From positions 26,287 through 90,286 of the forward strand of contig CAIKXA010000020.1 of NCBI GenBank assembly GCA_903831295.1: a DNA stretch of 64,000 bases. Direction: 5' to 3'. The translations under genes were made by a program, and so were the position numbers. Under the pieces are notes generated by a model, which was not told the origin of the DNA, searched no databases, and saw only the letters and a program-made list of their open reading frames with translations. Source of the DNA: an uncultured bacterium. Its GTDB lineage: Bacteria; Planctomycetota; Phycisphaerae; Phycisphaerales; SM1A02. This document shows positions 19,707-29,023 of this stretch, piece by piece. Positions within the stretch are counted from its first letter, which is position 1. Each line of letters begins with the position of its first letter.

Positions 19707-20588
19707 TTATCGCTTTAAAAATGCGTCAAGGCGCGCCCGGGCCTCGGGAGTATGTCGCAAATCAATAAGGTGTTTTTGTTCGCATAACACGCCGGCTTGA
19801 AATCCGTGCTGTAAACCCGCCTTGATTGCGTCAATCACGGCGCGCGCCGCGGCGGTGTTTGGCAGTTGTGTTTCAAGTTGCGCCAGTGCGGCGAGTGTTG
19901 CTTGGTGAAATTGCGGGTCCGCGATTGAAAGCGGAGAGCGAAGTGTTTGTGATTTTGGATTGGCGTGAATCCAAGCGGCGGCAACCTCGACGTGTGATTC
20001 GCCGGGGGAAATATTTTTTGCAAATAGGCCAGTGGGAATTTCAGTCGCATCAAACGGCGCGCCCGAGCAGGTGGCCATGATGGCCTTGGAAATATCCATG
20101 CGCGCGGCAAGCATCATGGTGCCGCCCCAACCCGGACAAATTCCTAGACCACATTCAGGAAGGCCAACTTTCCAACTTTTTTCACCGGGCGTTGGAGTGG
20201 CGCCAACAAGCGCATCGCAGTGCATCGCAAGTTCAAGTCCGCCGCCAAGAGCGGCCTTGTGAATAATCGCAACACTGGTGAATGGAAGTTTTGTGATGAG
20301 ACCGTAAGCCACGCTTCCTGCCCGCAAATACACATCAAGATCCGCGTCGTTGAGCGCGTCAATTTCCGCCAGATCCGCGCCCGCAACAAACACACGATCG
20401 CTGGCGCTTTGAAGAATGAGTCCCGACAGATTTTTTTGCGCGAGCGCGCGCAGAGAGCAATCCAGTGAGTTGATCAACCAACGATCAAGCACAACCACAC
20501 CGCCACGGGGTTTGGATGGATTTGGAATAAGTGAAAGAACCGCGATATTGTCGGCGCGAATTTCAAATGGAAGCGGGGTTTCACTCAT
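19707..20588 (-). CDS. Enoyl-CoA hydratase/isomerase family protein
   Basis: DRVFVAGADLAEIDAL, AALGGGLELAMHCD, PECGLGICPGWGGTMML. Confidence 0.85.
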   Translation of the reverse strand: MSETPLPFEIRADNIAVLSLIPNPSKPRGGVVVLDRWLINSLDCSLRALAQKNLSGLILQSASDRVFVAGADLAEIDALNDADLDVYLRAGSVAYGLITKLPFTSVAIIHKAALGGGLELAMHCDALVGATPTPGEKSWKVGLPECGLGICPGWGGTMMLAARMDISKAIMATCSGAPFDATEIPTGLFAKNISPGESHVEVAAAWIHANPKSQTLRSPLSIADPQFHQATLAALAQLETQLPNTAAARAVIDAIKAGLQHGFQAGVLCEQKHLIDLRHTPEARARLDAFLKR

Positions 20589-20591
20589 GGT

Positions 20592-21359
20592 TCACTTTTC
20601 GTGAGTTTCAAATCGCGCGCGCAGGCGTTCTTGCGCTTCAGCACCAGCAATGATTTTTGCGGAAAGATCGGCGGCATTTGATAAAACAGACTCGTTGATC
20701 AATCCATCAAGTTCATGCAACAAACGCTTGGTGGTGGCTATGGCAAGCGGTCCACCAGAGGATAATTTTTGAGCGAAGTCCATTGTGGCGGATTCCAATT
20801 CAGCAACTGGAACCAAGTGCGTTGCCAAACCAATTCGAACAGCTTCTTCACCACCAACAAGTCCACCCGCAAGAAGAAGTGCGCGTGCGCGGCCCGCGCC
20901 AATTTTAGAAATAAGAAACGGAGCAACAACCGCGGGACATACACCAAGATCAACTTCGGGGTAACCCAACTTTGCCTGCTCGTGGGTAAAGGCAAAATCA
21001 CACGCGACCACCAGGCCGCATCCACCACCAACCGCCGCGCCCTGAACCCTTGCAATCACTGGAATAGAAAGTTTGCGCAAAGCCAAACCAACGCGCGCAA
21101 GACCATGCAGCATGAGTCCCATTTTTTTTACGTCGTTTAAAACGCCACGAAGATCCATGCCGGCGCAAAATGATTTTCCATTGCCCGAAAGAATAAGAAC
21201 ACGGGCGGCGGAATTGGACGCAACCGTAGCCACGGCGTGTTCAAGTTGCTCAATCAATTCAAAATGAAGAGCGTTGCGGGCATCGGGGCGATTGAGTGAA
21301 ATTTCAACAACGCCAACGGCGGCGTGTGTGGAAGAATTGATTTGAACCAACTCGTTCAT
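20592..21359 (-). CDS. Enoyl-CoA hydratase/isomerase family protein
   Basis: LNRPDARNAL, GNGKSFCAGMDLRGV, GAAVGGGCGLVVACD, PEVDLGVCPAVVAP. Confidence 0.92.
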   Translation of the reverse strand: MNELVQINSSTHAAVGVVEISLNRPDARNALHFELIEQLEHAVATVASNSAARVLILSGNGKSFCAGMDLRGVLNDVKKMGLMLHGLARVGLALRKLSIPVIARVQGAAVGGGCGLVVACDFAFTHEQAKLGYPEVDLGVCPAVVAPFLISKIGAGRARALLLAGGLVGGEEAVRIGLATHLVPVAELESATMDFAQKLSSGGPLAIATTKRLLHELDGLINESVLSNAADLSAKIIAGAEAQERLRARFETHEK

Positions 21360-21377
21360 GCTTTGAAGGGTAGCGAA

Positions 21378-22331
21378 CTAAGAGCGTTGCTTCCAAACAG
21401 CCGCAACACGATCAACGCTCTCTGAGCCGCCAACACCCGAACTACTGGCCAAAAGAGCCGACGTGCGATTTGTTTGGTGTGAAATTGGATCAAGATTTTG
21501 CAGCCAATACTTAGTCGTCAACAAGGCGTGCGGACCTTTGGCAAGTAGCGTGTTTATAAGTTTGGAGGTTTCTTGGGCCAGGGATTTTTGGTGAGTGAAG
21601 GAATCCAATCGCCCCGTAATGTTTGTGTTGACTGAGCTGGCATCAGCTATATGAGATGCAAAACCCAATTCAAATGCGCGCGTGCCATTTATAAATTGAC
21701 CGCCCAACAATAACTCACGCGCCGCCCCCAAACCCATGCGTGAGGAAAGTGTTGGAGCGCTTATCGATGGTGATAACCCAATGGCGTGAGTTGGATATCC
21801 AAACTTGGCATCGGGCGTTGCAACGACAAAGTCACAGGACGAGACCAGCGCGCAACCACCAGCGAGCGCCGCGCCCGACACTGACGCAATAGTGATGGCT
21901 GGAAGTTGGGAAATAATTTCAACACATTGATGAAGGCGCTGTAAATAGCCGGTCAGCACGGGCTGCGCACTGTCCGCGTCATTCGCCACGGAGCGAAGAT
22001 CAAATCCCGCGCAGAATGAAGGACCATTTGCGCAAAGAACAACAACACGCGTGGTGGAATCATCAAACACTTTGTGTGAAGGCGTGAATTGATTTGTGAT
22101 TTTTTCACCAAGAACAGGGGAATGAGTTTCCTTAAAAAACGGATTTGCCGCGCAGTTTTTTTGAATGTCTTTCAGGGCGTTCTCAAGCGCGGTGAACATC
22201 TCATCCCCAAGCGCATTGCGACGATCGGGATCGTTGAGCGTGATCGTGGCCACGGATCGCGACTGTTTGTTGTCGTTCAAACCACTTGAATATTCCAGTA
22301 GAAGAAGAGGCTTGTGCGCAGGCAAAGTCAC
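21378..22331 (-). CDS. Enoyl-CoA hydratase/isomerase family protein
   Basis: LNDPDRRNALGDEMF, GPSFCAGFDLRSV, GAALAGGCALVSSCD; GTG start at 22331 overlaps the upstream TGA (GTGA). Confidence 0.88.
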   Translation of the reverse strand: MTLPAHKPLLLLEYSSGLNDNKQSRSVATITLNDPDRRNALGDEMFTALENALKDIQKNCAANPFFKETHSPVLGEKITNQFTPSHKVFDDSTTRVVVLCANGPSFCAGFDLRSVANDADSAQPVLTGYLQRLHQCVEIISQLPAITIASVSGAALAGGCALVSSCDFVVATPDAKFGYPTHAIGLSPSISAPTLSSRMGLGAARELLLGGQFINGTRAFELGFASHIADASSVNTNITGRLDSFTHQKSLAQETSKLINTLLAKGPHALLTTKYWLQNLDPISHQTNRTSALLASSSGVGGSESVDRVAAVWKQRS

Positions 22332-22930
22332 CGCCCAACTCCAGGACCCGAAGGCACCGCCCCCATGCTCCAAATTACTTTGTTGATGTGCTCCCAACCA
22401 AGCACATTCACGCTGCCAGCGCGAATTGAAAAACTTCTACCGCGCGTAACCGGCAACTCAAGCCATGTTGCGATCAACACACGCGAAAAATGTCCGTGCG
22501 TGAACATGGCGATATTTCCAGCGAGTGATTCACAGCGATCAAGTAGTTTGACCGCGCGCTTATGCACATCGGAGAGGTGCTCGCCGCCCGGACAACCGTG
22601 ATGCCACAAATCCCAACCAGGATTTTTTGTTGCGATTTCAAGCGACGTCCAACCTTCGTAGTCGCCGTAATCCCATTCTGCCAAAAGTGGATCAATTTGG
22701 ACTTGTTTTTCTAGACCGCACAATTGCGCGGTGTGGATTGCGCGAGTGCGAGGGCTTGAAAGAACCGTTGCGAATTGCATGGCGCTTATCCAAGGCTTTA
22801 ATTCAACAGCGGCCTGATTTCCACGCGCGGTGAGTGGAATATCCGTGCTGCCGGTGTGGCGTCCATTTAAACTCCATTCAGTTTCGGCGTGTCGTATGAC
22901 CCAGATTTGCGGGCGGGGATCAGGTTTCAT
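22328..22930 (-). CDS. Histidine phosphatase family protein
   Basis: IWVIRHAETEWSLNGRHTG (RHG motif), MFTHGHFSRVL. Confidence 0.93.
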   Translation of the reverse strand: MKPDPRPQIWVIRHAETEWSLNGRHTGSTDIPLTARGNQAAVELKPWISAMQFATVLSSPRTRAIHTAQLCGLEKQVQIDPLLAEWDYGDYEGWTSLEIATKNPGWDLWHHGCPGGEHLSDVHKRAVKLLDRCESLAGNIAMFTHGHFSRVLIATWLELPVTRGRSFSIRAGSVNVLGWEHINKVIWSMGAVPSGPGVGR

Positions 22931-22933
22931 TTT

Positions 22934-23446
22934 TTATTTTTTCGGCGGCACAACAACGGGCTTGGTTGGCGCGGGCGCTAGTTTTTTTGGAGTTGGGATT
23001 GGAATTTGGCTTGGGCTTGGAAGCGCCACAAATGGATCGCGAAGATATACAAGAATGCTTCCATCAGGGCCCTGCAATGTGAGTTGATCTATTTCGACGC
23101 GTGGAACAAATGATAATTCCCGGCGTTCTGGCGGCGGATCAATAATCATTTTTAAAGTACCGGCCGAAACCTTCCATGTGCCGCGTCGCACAAAATCACC
23201 CGCTCGGGCGGTCACCACGCCGCCTTCGCCCAAAGAAAGAGTGGCGCCGGCGGGACTTTCAATTGCCTCATCGGATTTCGCCGCATTCGGGTCTTGCGCC
23301 AAAGAACTGTCGCCGGGAGAAAAAATCCAGCGGCCCACAAGCTGGGGAGTTGGCGCATCAATGTTGCTGGTTATTTTTGCGTTTGGCGTGGTGGCGCACG
23401 CCGAGGTAAATAAAATAAGTGCTGTAAAGGTTGCGCGGTGATTCAC
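22934..23446 (-). CDS. Putative lipoprotein of unknown function
   Basis: N-terminal ALILFTSACATTP lipobox; Pro/Lys-rich C-terminus. Confidence 0.6.
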   Translation of the reverse strand: MNHRATFTALILFTSACATTPNAKITSNIDAPTPQLVGRWIFSPGDSSLAQDPNAAKSDEAIESPAGATLSLGEGGVVTARAGDFVRRGTWKVSAGTLKMIIDPPPERRELSFVPRVEIDQLTLQGPDGSILVYLRDPFVALPSPSQIPIPTPKKLAPAPTKPVVVPPKK

Positions 23447-23561
23447 GTTGGCATCTTACGAGCAAGCGGCATGCGTTGCGACTATTTAAAAACTACACAC
23501 CATATTTATTTGTATGAGTAGTTTGTGATGGAGATCTAAGACACCACACACACGCGCAGTC

Positions 23562-25586
23562 TTAAAGCAAGGGCAGGTGAATATCCAAGCGGTACGCGAA
23601 AGCCCGAAGCAACAACAATTCTTGGGTGGTGTAAACGTTGTCGGCTGCGGCGACACACACGAGCGCCTTGGCAAGAAGCTGTCGGTCGCTTGGAGCAAGA
23701 GCATCTAGGCCTTCAAGCGAGATATGTAGCGCATCAAGCGCGCATTCTGCCGCGGATGGAAACGCGAGTCCATTCAATTCACACGCGGCGGCACCAAGAT
23801 CAAACGCGCGGGCGCCATGACCTGAACCACCAGCCCGAGCCAGCGTTCCCAGCACAATCCGCATTTCTTGGGCACACTCCTGCATGGAACGAGTTGGTTT
23901 TTTTTGCGACATCGCTCCAAATCGAGTTTCAATTCTTCGAGTTAGAACAATGCGCGTCATCCACTCGAATAAATCAATTTGACTATCAGAGCGCATGGCC
24001 GCCGTGAGCGTTGTGCGAAACGCGACATATTGTTGCTTGGTCAATTGGGTTAATGTTGGAACACAAAGATCAAGCACAATCAAGCGAATTTCATCGGGTA
24101 ACTCCAACATGCTTGAAGCGAGTCGATCCCAACACGCCACCACCGATTCACCAAGCTGTTTCAGCGCGAGCGCGCGAACTTGATCTCGATTTTCATTTTC
24201 GGGATTGGTCACAAGCAGCAACAAAATCGCCTGGACATCTAGTGGTTCACGAGCCGCGATCTGCACGGCGTCAGGAATTTTTTTCAACAACATGCGTGCT
24301 CCATCAAGTGATTCTTGTGGAACAATCTTGGACAAGGTCGCCTGAAAAACATCGTCGCGCGTTAATGGTCGGCCATCCGCGTGCGTCGCAGCCAGAAATG
24401 ACGGATGAAATTCAGGTGGATTATTTGAGGAATCCGAAGACGCGCGCGGGGCGCCATCACCTACAAATCCAGCCGCCAAACTGCCTGAATTAGAAATTGC
24501 ACCGATTGAATCCATCGGCGTTGCGCCCGAAGATTGGCCAACAACATCGCTGATAAATCCACCTCGCTCAATACGTTGAATGCGCTCAGGAAGCGGAGGG
24601 TGGGTGGAAAGCCAAGAGTGAATTGACTTTGAAAAAAAGAAATGATTTAAACCAGAGGCCGCGGGAGATTGAATTGGTGTGAAGGGCAGACCACCAATTT
24701 TTCGAAGCGCCGACGAGATGCCCGCTGGATTTCTGGAATATTGCACGGCCGACGCGTCAGCAAGAAACTCTCGTTGGCGGCTTACGGCGGCTTGAAGAAG
24801 TCGTCCAAAGAATGCGCCAATTCCGCCGACAACAAGCAGGCCAAGGCCAACCGCAACAAACGCAAGCGCCGCGCCGCCACGATCATCTTTTTTGCTGGAC
24901 ATGCGTGGGGCGGTGGCTATTCGGCCCGCAACCTGAAGCATGACGCGTCCAATGAGGGCGATCAACATCACACCAGCTACCACGCACGCAATACGCAAAT
25001 TTAGACGCGTGTCTTTATGCGCGACATGGCTGAACTCGTGTCCTGTTACGCCCTGCAATTCATCGCGATTGAGTTGGGTGATGGCGCCGCGGGTGAAACC
25101 CAGAACCGCGTCTTGTGGATTTTTTCCCGCAGCAAAAGCGTTGATCGAATCCTCTTGCAAAATATAAATTGGCGGAACGGGCATTCCACTAGCAATCGCC
25201 ATTTCATCCACAACATCGCGCAGCTTTTGTTCGTCTGGATTATCGGTGGCGCCCTGTAACGGCTGACCACCAAGAGCTTCGGCCACAGATTTTCCGGTGC
25301 CGCCAAGGCGAAGGCGTTGCACACCCGCGCCAAGAAATATAATCAGGCAGACCGCGCCGGTGATCTCCATAAAAATTTGCGGGTTCCACCAAATTTCCAC
25401 GCCTTTTGCGCCGCGATCTTGCGCCTGTGGAATAATCACAAACAGGGCGAGCCCATAAAAACTGAGCGCCACACACGCAATTGACAATAGAAAAAGAACC
25501 ACAAGCCAAGTTGTGCGTCGCCTTGCCTGGTCTTGTTGCTCAAAAAAATTCATTCTCGGCTTTCGGCAAAAGACATCGGCAAACAC
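23562..25586 (-). CDS. M48 (HtpX-like) metallopeptidase with C-terminal TerB-like domain
   Basis: VTGHEFSHVAHKDTRLN (HExxH), multiple TMs, C-terminus DRQLLAKALVCVAAADNVYTTQELLLLRAFAYRLD resembles TerB-like repeats. Confidence 0.85.
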   Translation of the reverse strand: MFADVFCRKPRMNFFEQQDQARRRTTWLVVLFLLSIACVALSFYGLALFVIIPQAQDRGAKGVEIWWNPQIFMEITGAVCLIIFLGAGVQRLRLGGTGKSVAEALGGQPLQGATDNPDEQKLRDVVDEMAIASGMPVPPIYILQEDSINAFAAGKNPQDAVLGFTRGAITQLNRDELQGVTGHEFSHVAHKDTRLNLRIACVVAGVMLIALIGRVMLQVAGRIATAPRMSSKKDDRGGAALAFVAVGLGLLVVGGIGAFFGRLLQAAVSRQREFLADASAVQYSRNPAGISSALRKIGGLPFTPIQSPAASGLNHFFFSKSIHSWLSTHPPLPERIQRIERGGFISDVVGQSSGATPMDSIGAISNSGSLAAGFVGDGAPRASSDSSNNPPEFHPSFLAATHADGRPLTRDDVFQATLSKIVPQESLDGARMLLKKIPDAVQIAAREPLDVQAILLLLVTNPENENRDQVRALALKQLGESVVACWDRLASSMLELPDEIRLIVLDLCVPTLTQLTKQQYVAFRTTLTAAMRSDSQIDLFEWMTRIVLTRRIETRFGAMSQKKPTRSMQECAQEMRIVLGTLARAGGSGHGARAFDLGAAACELNGLAFPSAAECALDALHISLEGLDALAPSDRQLLAKALVCVAAADNVYTTQELLLLRAFAYRLDIHLPLL

Positions 25587-25683
25587 AATGCGCGCGATTT
25601 GAATTGTGGCGAGGATTTATTTACGCCCTGGAAAAATTGAGCAACCCTGGAAAAGTTAAACTGAGATTTGAATGTCACTCGCA

Positions 25684-26301
25684 TTAAGACATTCGCGCGG
25701 AAGGAACCACGCGCGAATCCTCTGAGGTTGTCCAAAGTTCGGCGCGTTGAAATCCAAAAACACCTGCGACCAAATTGCCCGGAAACGTGACCACGCCCTC
25801 GTTGTAGCGCATCACCGCGTCGTTGAACGCCTGGCGAGCGAACGCAACTCGATTTTCCGTGGTGACCAATTCTTCCTGAAGCGAATTAAATTGAGCGCTG
25901 GCTTTTAAATCCGGGTACGCCTCTACGCGCGCGAACAATCCGCGCAATGCGCCACCTAAAGCCATGGAAGCGGTGGACAGCGCGCGAATGGCGCCAAAAT
26001 TTCCAGCCGAAGCTTCGCCCGCCGCCGCGTTCACATCGCCGCGCGCGCGTATGACCGCCTCCAACGTTGTGCGCTCATGTTGCATATAGCCCTTCACAAC
26101 TTCGATCAGGTTGGGAATTAAATCAGAGCGTCGGCGCAGTTGCACATCGATTTGACTAAACGCGTTGGCGACACGCACGCGTCGAATCGCAAGTCCGTTG
26201 TATAAAACAATCAAAGTCACAAGCGCAATAAACGCCACAACGCCACATCCGAACACAACTCCAAAATTGGTGAATGCTGCGAGCGTCATGATTGAAACCA
26301 T
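25684..26301 (-). CDS. LemA family protein
   Basis: YNGLAIRRVRVANAFSQIDVQLRRRSDLIPNLIEVVKGYMQHERTTLEAVIRAR; start placed at ATG 26301 to avoid overlap with gmk. Confidence 0.93.
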   Translation of the reverse strand: MVSIMTLAAFTNFGVVFGCGVVAFIALVTLIVLYNGLAIRRVRVANAFSQIDVQLRRRSDLIPNLIEVVKGYMQHERTTLEAVIRARGDVNAAAGEASAGNFGAIRALSTASMALGGALRGLFARVEAYPDLKASAQFNSLQEELVTTENRVAFARQAFNDAVMRYNEGVVTFPGNLVAGVFGFQRAELWTTSEDSRVVPSARMS

Positions 26302-26351
26302 TATGACCACTTTTATTGTGTTTACACGCGCCGAACGCAAGCCTGTTTGGT

Positions 26352-26948
26352 TTATAAATTCGCGCGCTCGCCCACATGCGCTTTCAACTTTGCGCCCACA
26401 AGACACGCCACCTCCTCAATGGCGGCGGCAAGATCATCATTGATCACAAACGCATTGTAAATACCATTCTCTCGGGCGCGTTGCATTTCAATGGTTGATT
26501 CACAAAAGCGCCGCTGAATGGAGGCTTCGTCTTCGCGGCCACGCAAACGCAGGCGCGCGAGCAGCGACTCCTCGCTGGGCGGCAGAATAAAAATTCCAAG
26601 CATGTCGGGATATTTGTCGCGCACTAGTTCGGCCCCCTGAACATCGATATCAAGCACGGCCAACTCGCCCCGCGCCAACGCCGCGTCAACAGGTTGCCGT
26701 GGTGTTCCATACCAACTACGGCCAAATACCTGCGCAAATTCAATGAACAATTTTTGATCGATCATTTGTTGAAAAACTTCAGGCGTGACAAATGAATAGT
26801 CCACACCATTTTTTTCATCGTTTGTTGGCGCGCGCGTGGTGGCACTCACGCTGAAGTGTCCACCAAAGCGCCGAAGCATTTCATGCGCGATCGTGGTCTT
26901 GCCAACGCCCGAAGGGCCACTAAGAACCAGAAGTAATCCTGCTGCCAT
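26352..26948 (-). CDS. gmk: Guanylate kinase
   Basis: LSGPSGVGKTTI, SATTRAP, DYSFVTPEVFQQMI, DIDVQGAE, IFILPPSEESLLARLRLRGRE. Confidence 0.95.
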   Translation of the reverse strand: MAAGLLLVLSGPSGVGKTTIAHEMLRRFGGHFSVSATTRAPTNDEKNGVDYSFVTPEVFQQMIDQKLFIEFAQVFGRSWYGTPRQPVDAALARGELAVLDIDVQGAELVRDKYPDMLGIFILPPSEESLLARLRLRGREDEASIQRRFCESTIEMQRARENGIYNAFVINDDLAAAIEEVACLVGAKLKAHVGERANL

Positions 26949-27147
26949 AGAGCGATGCTACGGAGCGCGCGGGAAATTTGGAAATAGCGATTATTTTAGG
27001 CAATTCTTGAGCGATTGAAATGAAGCCACGGCGGAAACGACAAACCAAAACGCTACAACACACACAAGTAGATATCACACAGATGCGAACCGCATCAAAC
27101 AAAAAAACAAAGGTGCGTTGGTAAATAAATTTCTACGCGCGCTCAAT

Positions 27148-27468
27148 CTACGGCACGGCCTTTCTTCTTCTTTGGCCTTGAAATTGTTGATACAGCTTCA
27201 ATACCGTCTTGTCTGGAAGGGCCGTGCGCCAACGAGGTCCATATTGATCATTCATATTTTGCGCGAACACCCATTCTTCTTGCACGGTGTGTGACAATGG
27301 CTTTTTCCACCACGGCAAGCCAACACCCACGTGCGTATCGGAACTGCCAGAGCTAGACGCCACGCCCGCAGGACGCGACACCATGCTCGCAGCCACCGTA
27401 CCGGCCGCACAAACCAGCACTAGAAAAATAATTCGTGTTTTGCGTTGGATATTTAAGCACCGAGACAT
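27148..27468 (-). CDS. Small exported/anchored protein downstream of an XRE-TPR regulator
   Basis: 106 aa MSRCLNIQRKTRIIFLVLVCAAGTVAASM...; N-terminal hydrophobic segment; start lies inside the 3' end of the upstream gene (16-bp overlap). Confidence 0.55.
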   Translation of the reverse strand: MSRCLNIQRKTRIIFLVLVCAAGTVAASMVSRPAGVASSSGSSDTHVGVGLPWWKKPLSHTVQEEWVFAQNMNDQYGPRWRTALPDKTVLKLYQQFQGQRRRKAVP

Positions 27469-28697
27469 TGCGCGCCTCCTTGAGGGTCTAAAAATTTTGC
27501 TTCCTGCAGAATGCGCCAACCCGTGGCGCGGAAGTTTGGAAATCGCCCCATGGTTCCAGCAAGAATGCGAACCTCCTCGTTATCAAGCACCCACGGCTCG
27601 TTGTCCAATCGCTCGTGTCTTTCCAAATCCATTTGAAACGCGCGTTCGCGCAGACTCCAATTTTCTAAACGATCCGCGATTTCCATTGCCTTGTTGGTGA
27701 AGATGGCCATGGACAACGAAATATCCTCCTCACCTAAATGGCGCAGAGCCACATTGCAACCAAAGATGCACCACCACCCCCAACTTTCAAGCCACTCGCC
27801 AGGCGCATGGGCGGCAACATCAACCACACGATCAAGCGCCACAGTGAGGCGTTGCAAAACATCCTTGGGCGAAAGATCGCCAAGCACCGCCTCTATTTCC
27901 AACAACCCACCACGACACGTGTTGGCCACCGCCGCATATCGATCATCAGCGAATGTGTCGGCAAGATCCTCGTATTCCCTGAGTGCTTGCGACAAATCCG
28001 CGTGGGCGCGACGCGCGTGTGTTTGCGCCAAATCACTTTCAACACAAATCAATCTACGAAAACTATTTCCACGCACATAGTGAGCAAACGCGTGGCACAC
28101 TCGCTCTCGCCGCTCCGTCATGGTGGTTGATTCAAGCAACTCAAGCACCTCGCGCGCCGCGGAACGGCTTTCCGTGAGATTCCAAACAGCGTAATGGGCG
28201 TTGGCCAAATTCACGGTGAGCATGAGGCGCAAACCCGCCGGAATTCCGCGCTCCGAAAGAGCCGCCTGTAAACAAGGCAAACTTTTGTTGTATTGACCCA
28301 TACCGTCATATGCGCCAGCGCAACGATTGCACGCCAACGCGCGCTCGCTTGGAGTTTTTGAAGCCAGGGTCATTTGCTTGGAGATGTCCGCCATTTTTCT
28401 ATAGTCACCCGCTCGATGCGCCGCGAGCGCCTGCGCATCAAGGGATGAAAAATCACCGTCGCAAAGCCGCACATCTTCGCAGGTCCACACGCCATCGATT
28501 ACATCGCCCACCGTCCAATCCAAGGCGTCGGCGATGCCCACCAATAAATCCAATTTTGGATTACCACTTGGAGGCAATAATTTTCCCGGATCACGACCCA
28601 ATGCGCGCGCAACTTCTCCACGCGACCAACCCCGATACACCTTGGCTAAATCGATAAATTTCGCCAAACGCTCGCGCCGATCTTCGGCTGTTCGCAT
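27453..28697 (-). CDS. XRE-type HTH plus TPR-like regulator
   Basis: N-terminal HTH WSRGEVARALGRDPGKLLPPSGNPKLDLLVGIADALDWTVGDVI; long alpha-helical TPR-like C-terminus (RALACNRCAGAYDGMGQYNKSLPCLQAAL). Alternative start at 28742. Confidence 0.75.
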   Translation of the reverse strand: MRTAEDRRERLAKFIDLAKVYRGWSRGEVARALGRDPGKLLPPSGNPKLDLLVGIADALDWTVGDVIDGVWTCEDVRLCDGDFSSLDAQALAAHRAGDYRKMADISKQMTLASKTPSERALACNRCAGAYDGMGQYNKSLPCLQAALSERGIPAGLRLMLTVNLANAHYAVWNLTESRSAAREVLELLESTTMTERRERVCHAFAHYVRGNSFRRLICVESDLAQTHARRAHADLSQALREYEDLADTFADDRYAAVANTCRGGLLEIEAVLGDLSPKDVLQRLTVALDRVVDVAAHAPGEWLESWGWWCIFGCNVALRHLGEEDISLSMAIFTNKAMEIADRLENWSLRERAFQMDLERHERLDNEPWVLDNEEVRILAGTMGRFPNFRATGWRILQEAKFLDPQGGAQCLGA

Positions 28698-28748
28698 TAC
28701 GCCCAGTCCTTTTGTCAGCCCCGCGTGGCCGACACACCGCATCTACAC

Positions 28749-28769
28749 AACACGATGTTGACACGTGTT
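28749..28769. promoter_or_regulatory. Candidate operator (inverted repeat) upstream of the XRE-TPR gene
   Basis: AACACG-N9-CGTGTT, containing palindrome ACACGTGT at 28761-28768. Confidence 0.35.
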
Positions 28770-28919
28770 TTGGTGGTTTCAAAATGAATGGTTGAAATTC
28801 ATCTTTATTACTAATTTTAATTCAAAATACGGAAAAATAGGTCAAGCAATGCAAAACCATAAACCACTTATAAACAATAAACAGAAATCGACTTCACACG
28901 CAAGGATGCGAAGTGGATA

Positions 28920-28960
28920 ACCCGTTGGCGAGATGGACACAAGTGGTTTGTCCATCGGGT
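28920..28960. repeat. Stem-loop beyond the 3' end of lpd (possible terminator or RNA structure)
   Basis: ACCC-(bulge)-GATGGACA-CAAGTGGTT-TGTCCATC-GGGT; 8-bp perfect core plus 4 bp across a bulge. Confidence 0.4.
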
Positions 28961-29023
28961 AAAAATTTGTTAGGTGAAAAAATAAATCCCGTCGATCAAA
29001 AACACATCCGTGACGCGCTCGAT

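Noticed and set aside
27082-27096. GATGCG-AAC-CGCATC hairpin as terminator of the XRE-TPR operon
   Set aside because: Perfect 6-bp stem, but the T-run precedes rather than follows it on the relevant strand; too short to call
28912-28920. AGTGGATAA (8/9 to a DnaA box) near 28.9 kb as an origin
   Set aside because: Single site with no cluster of boxes; the dnaA-adjacent gap is the better candidate
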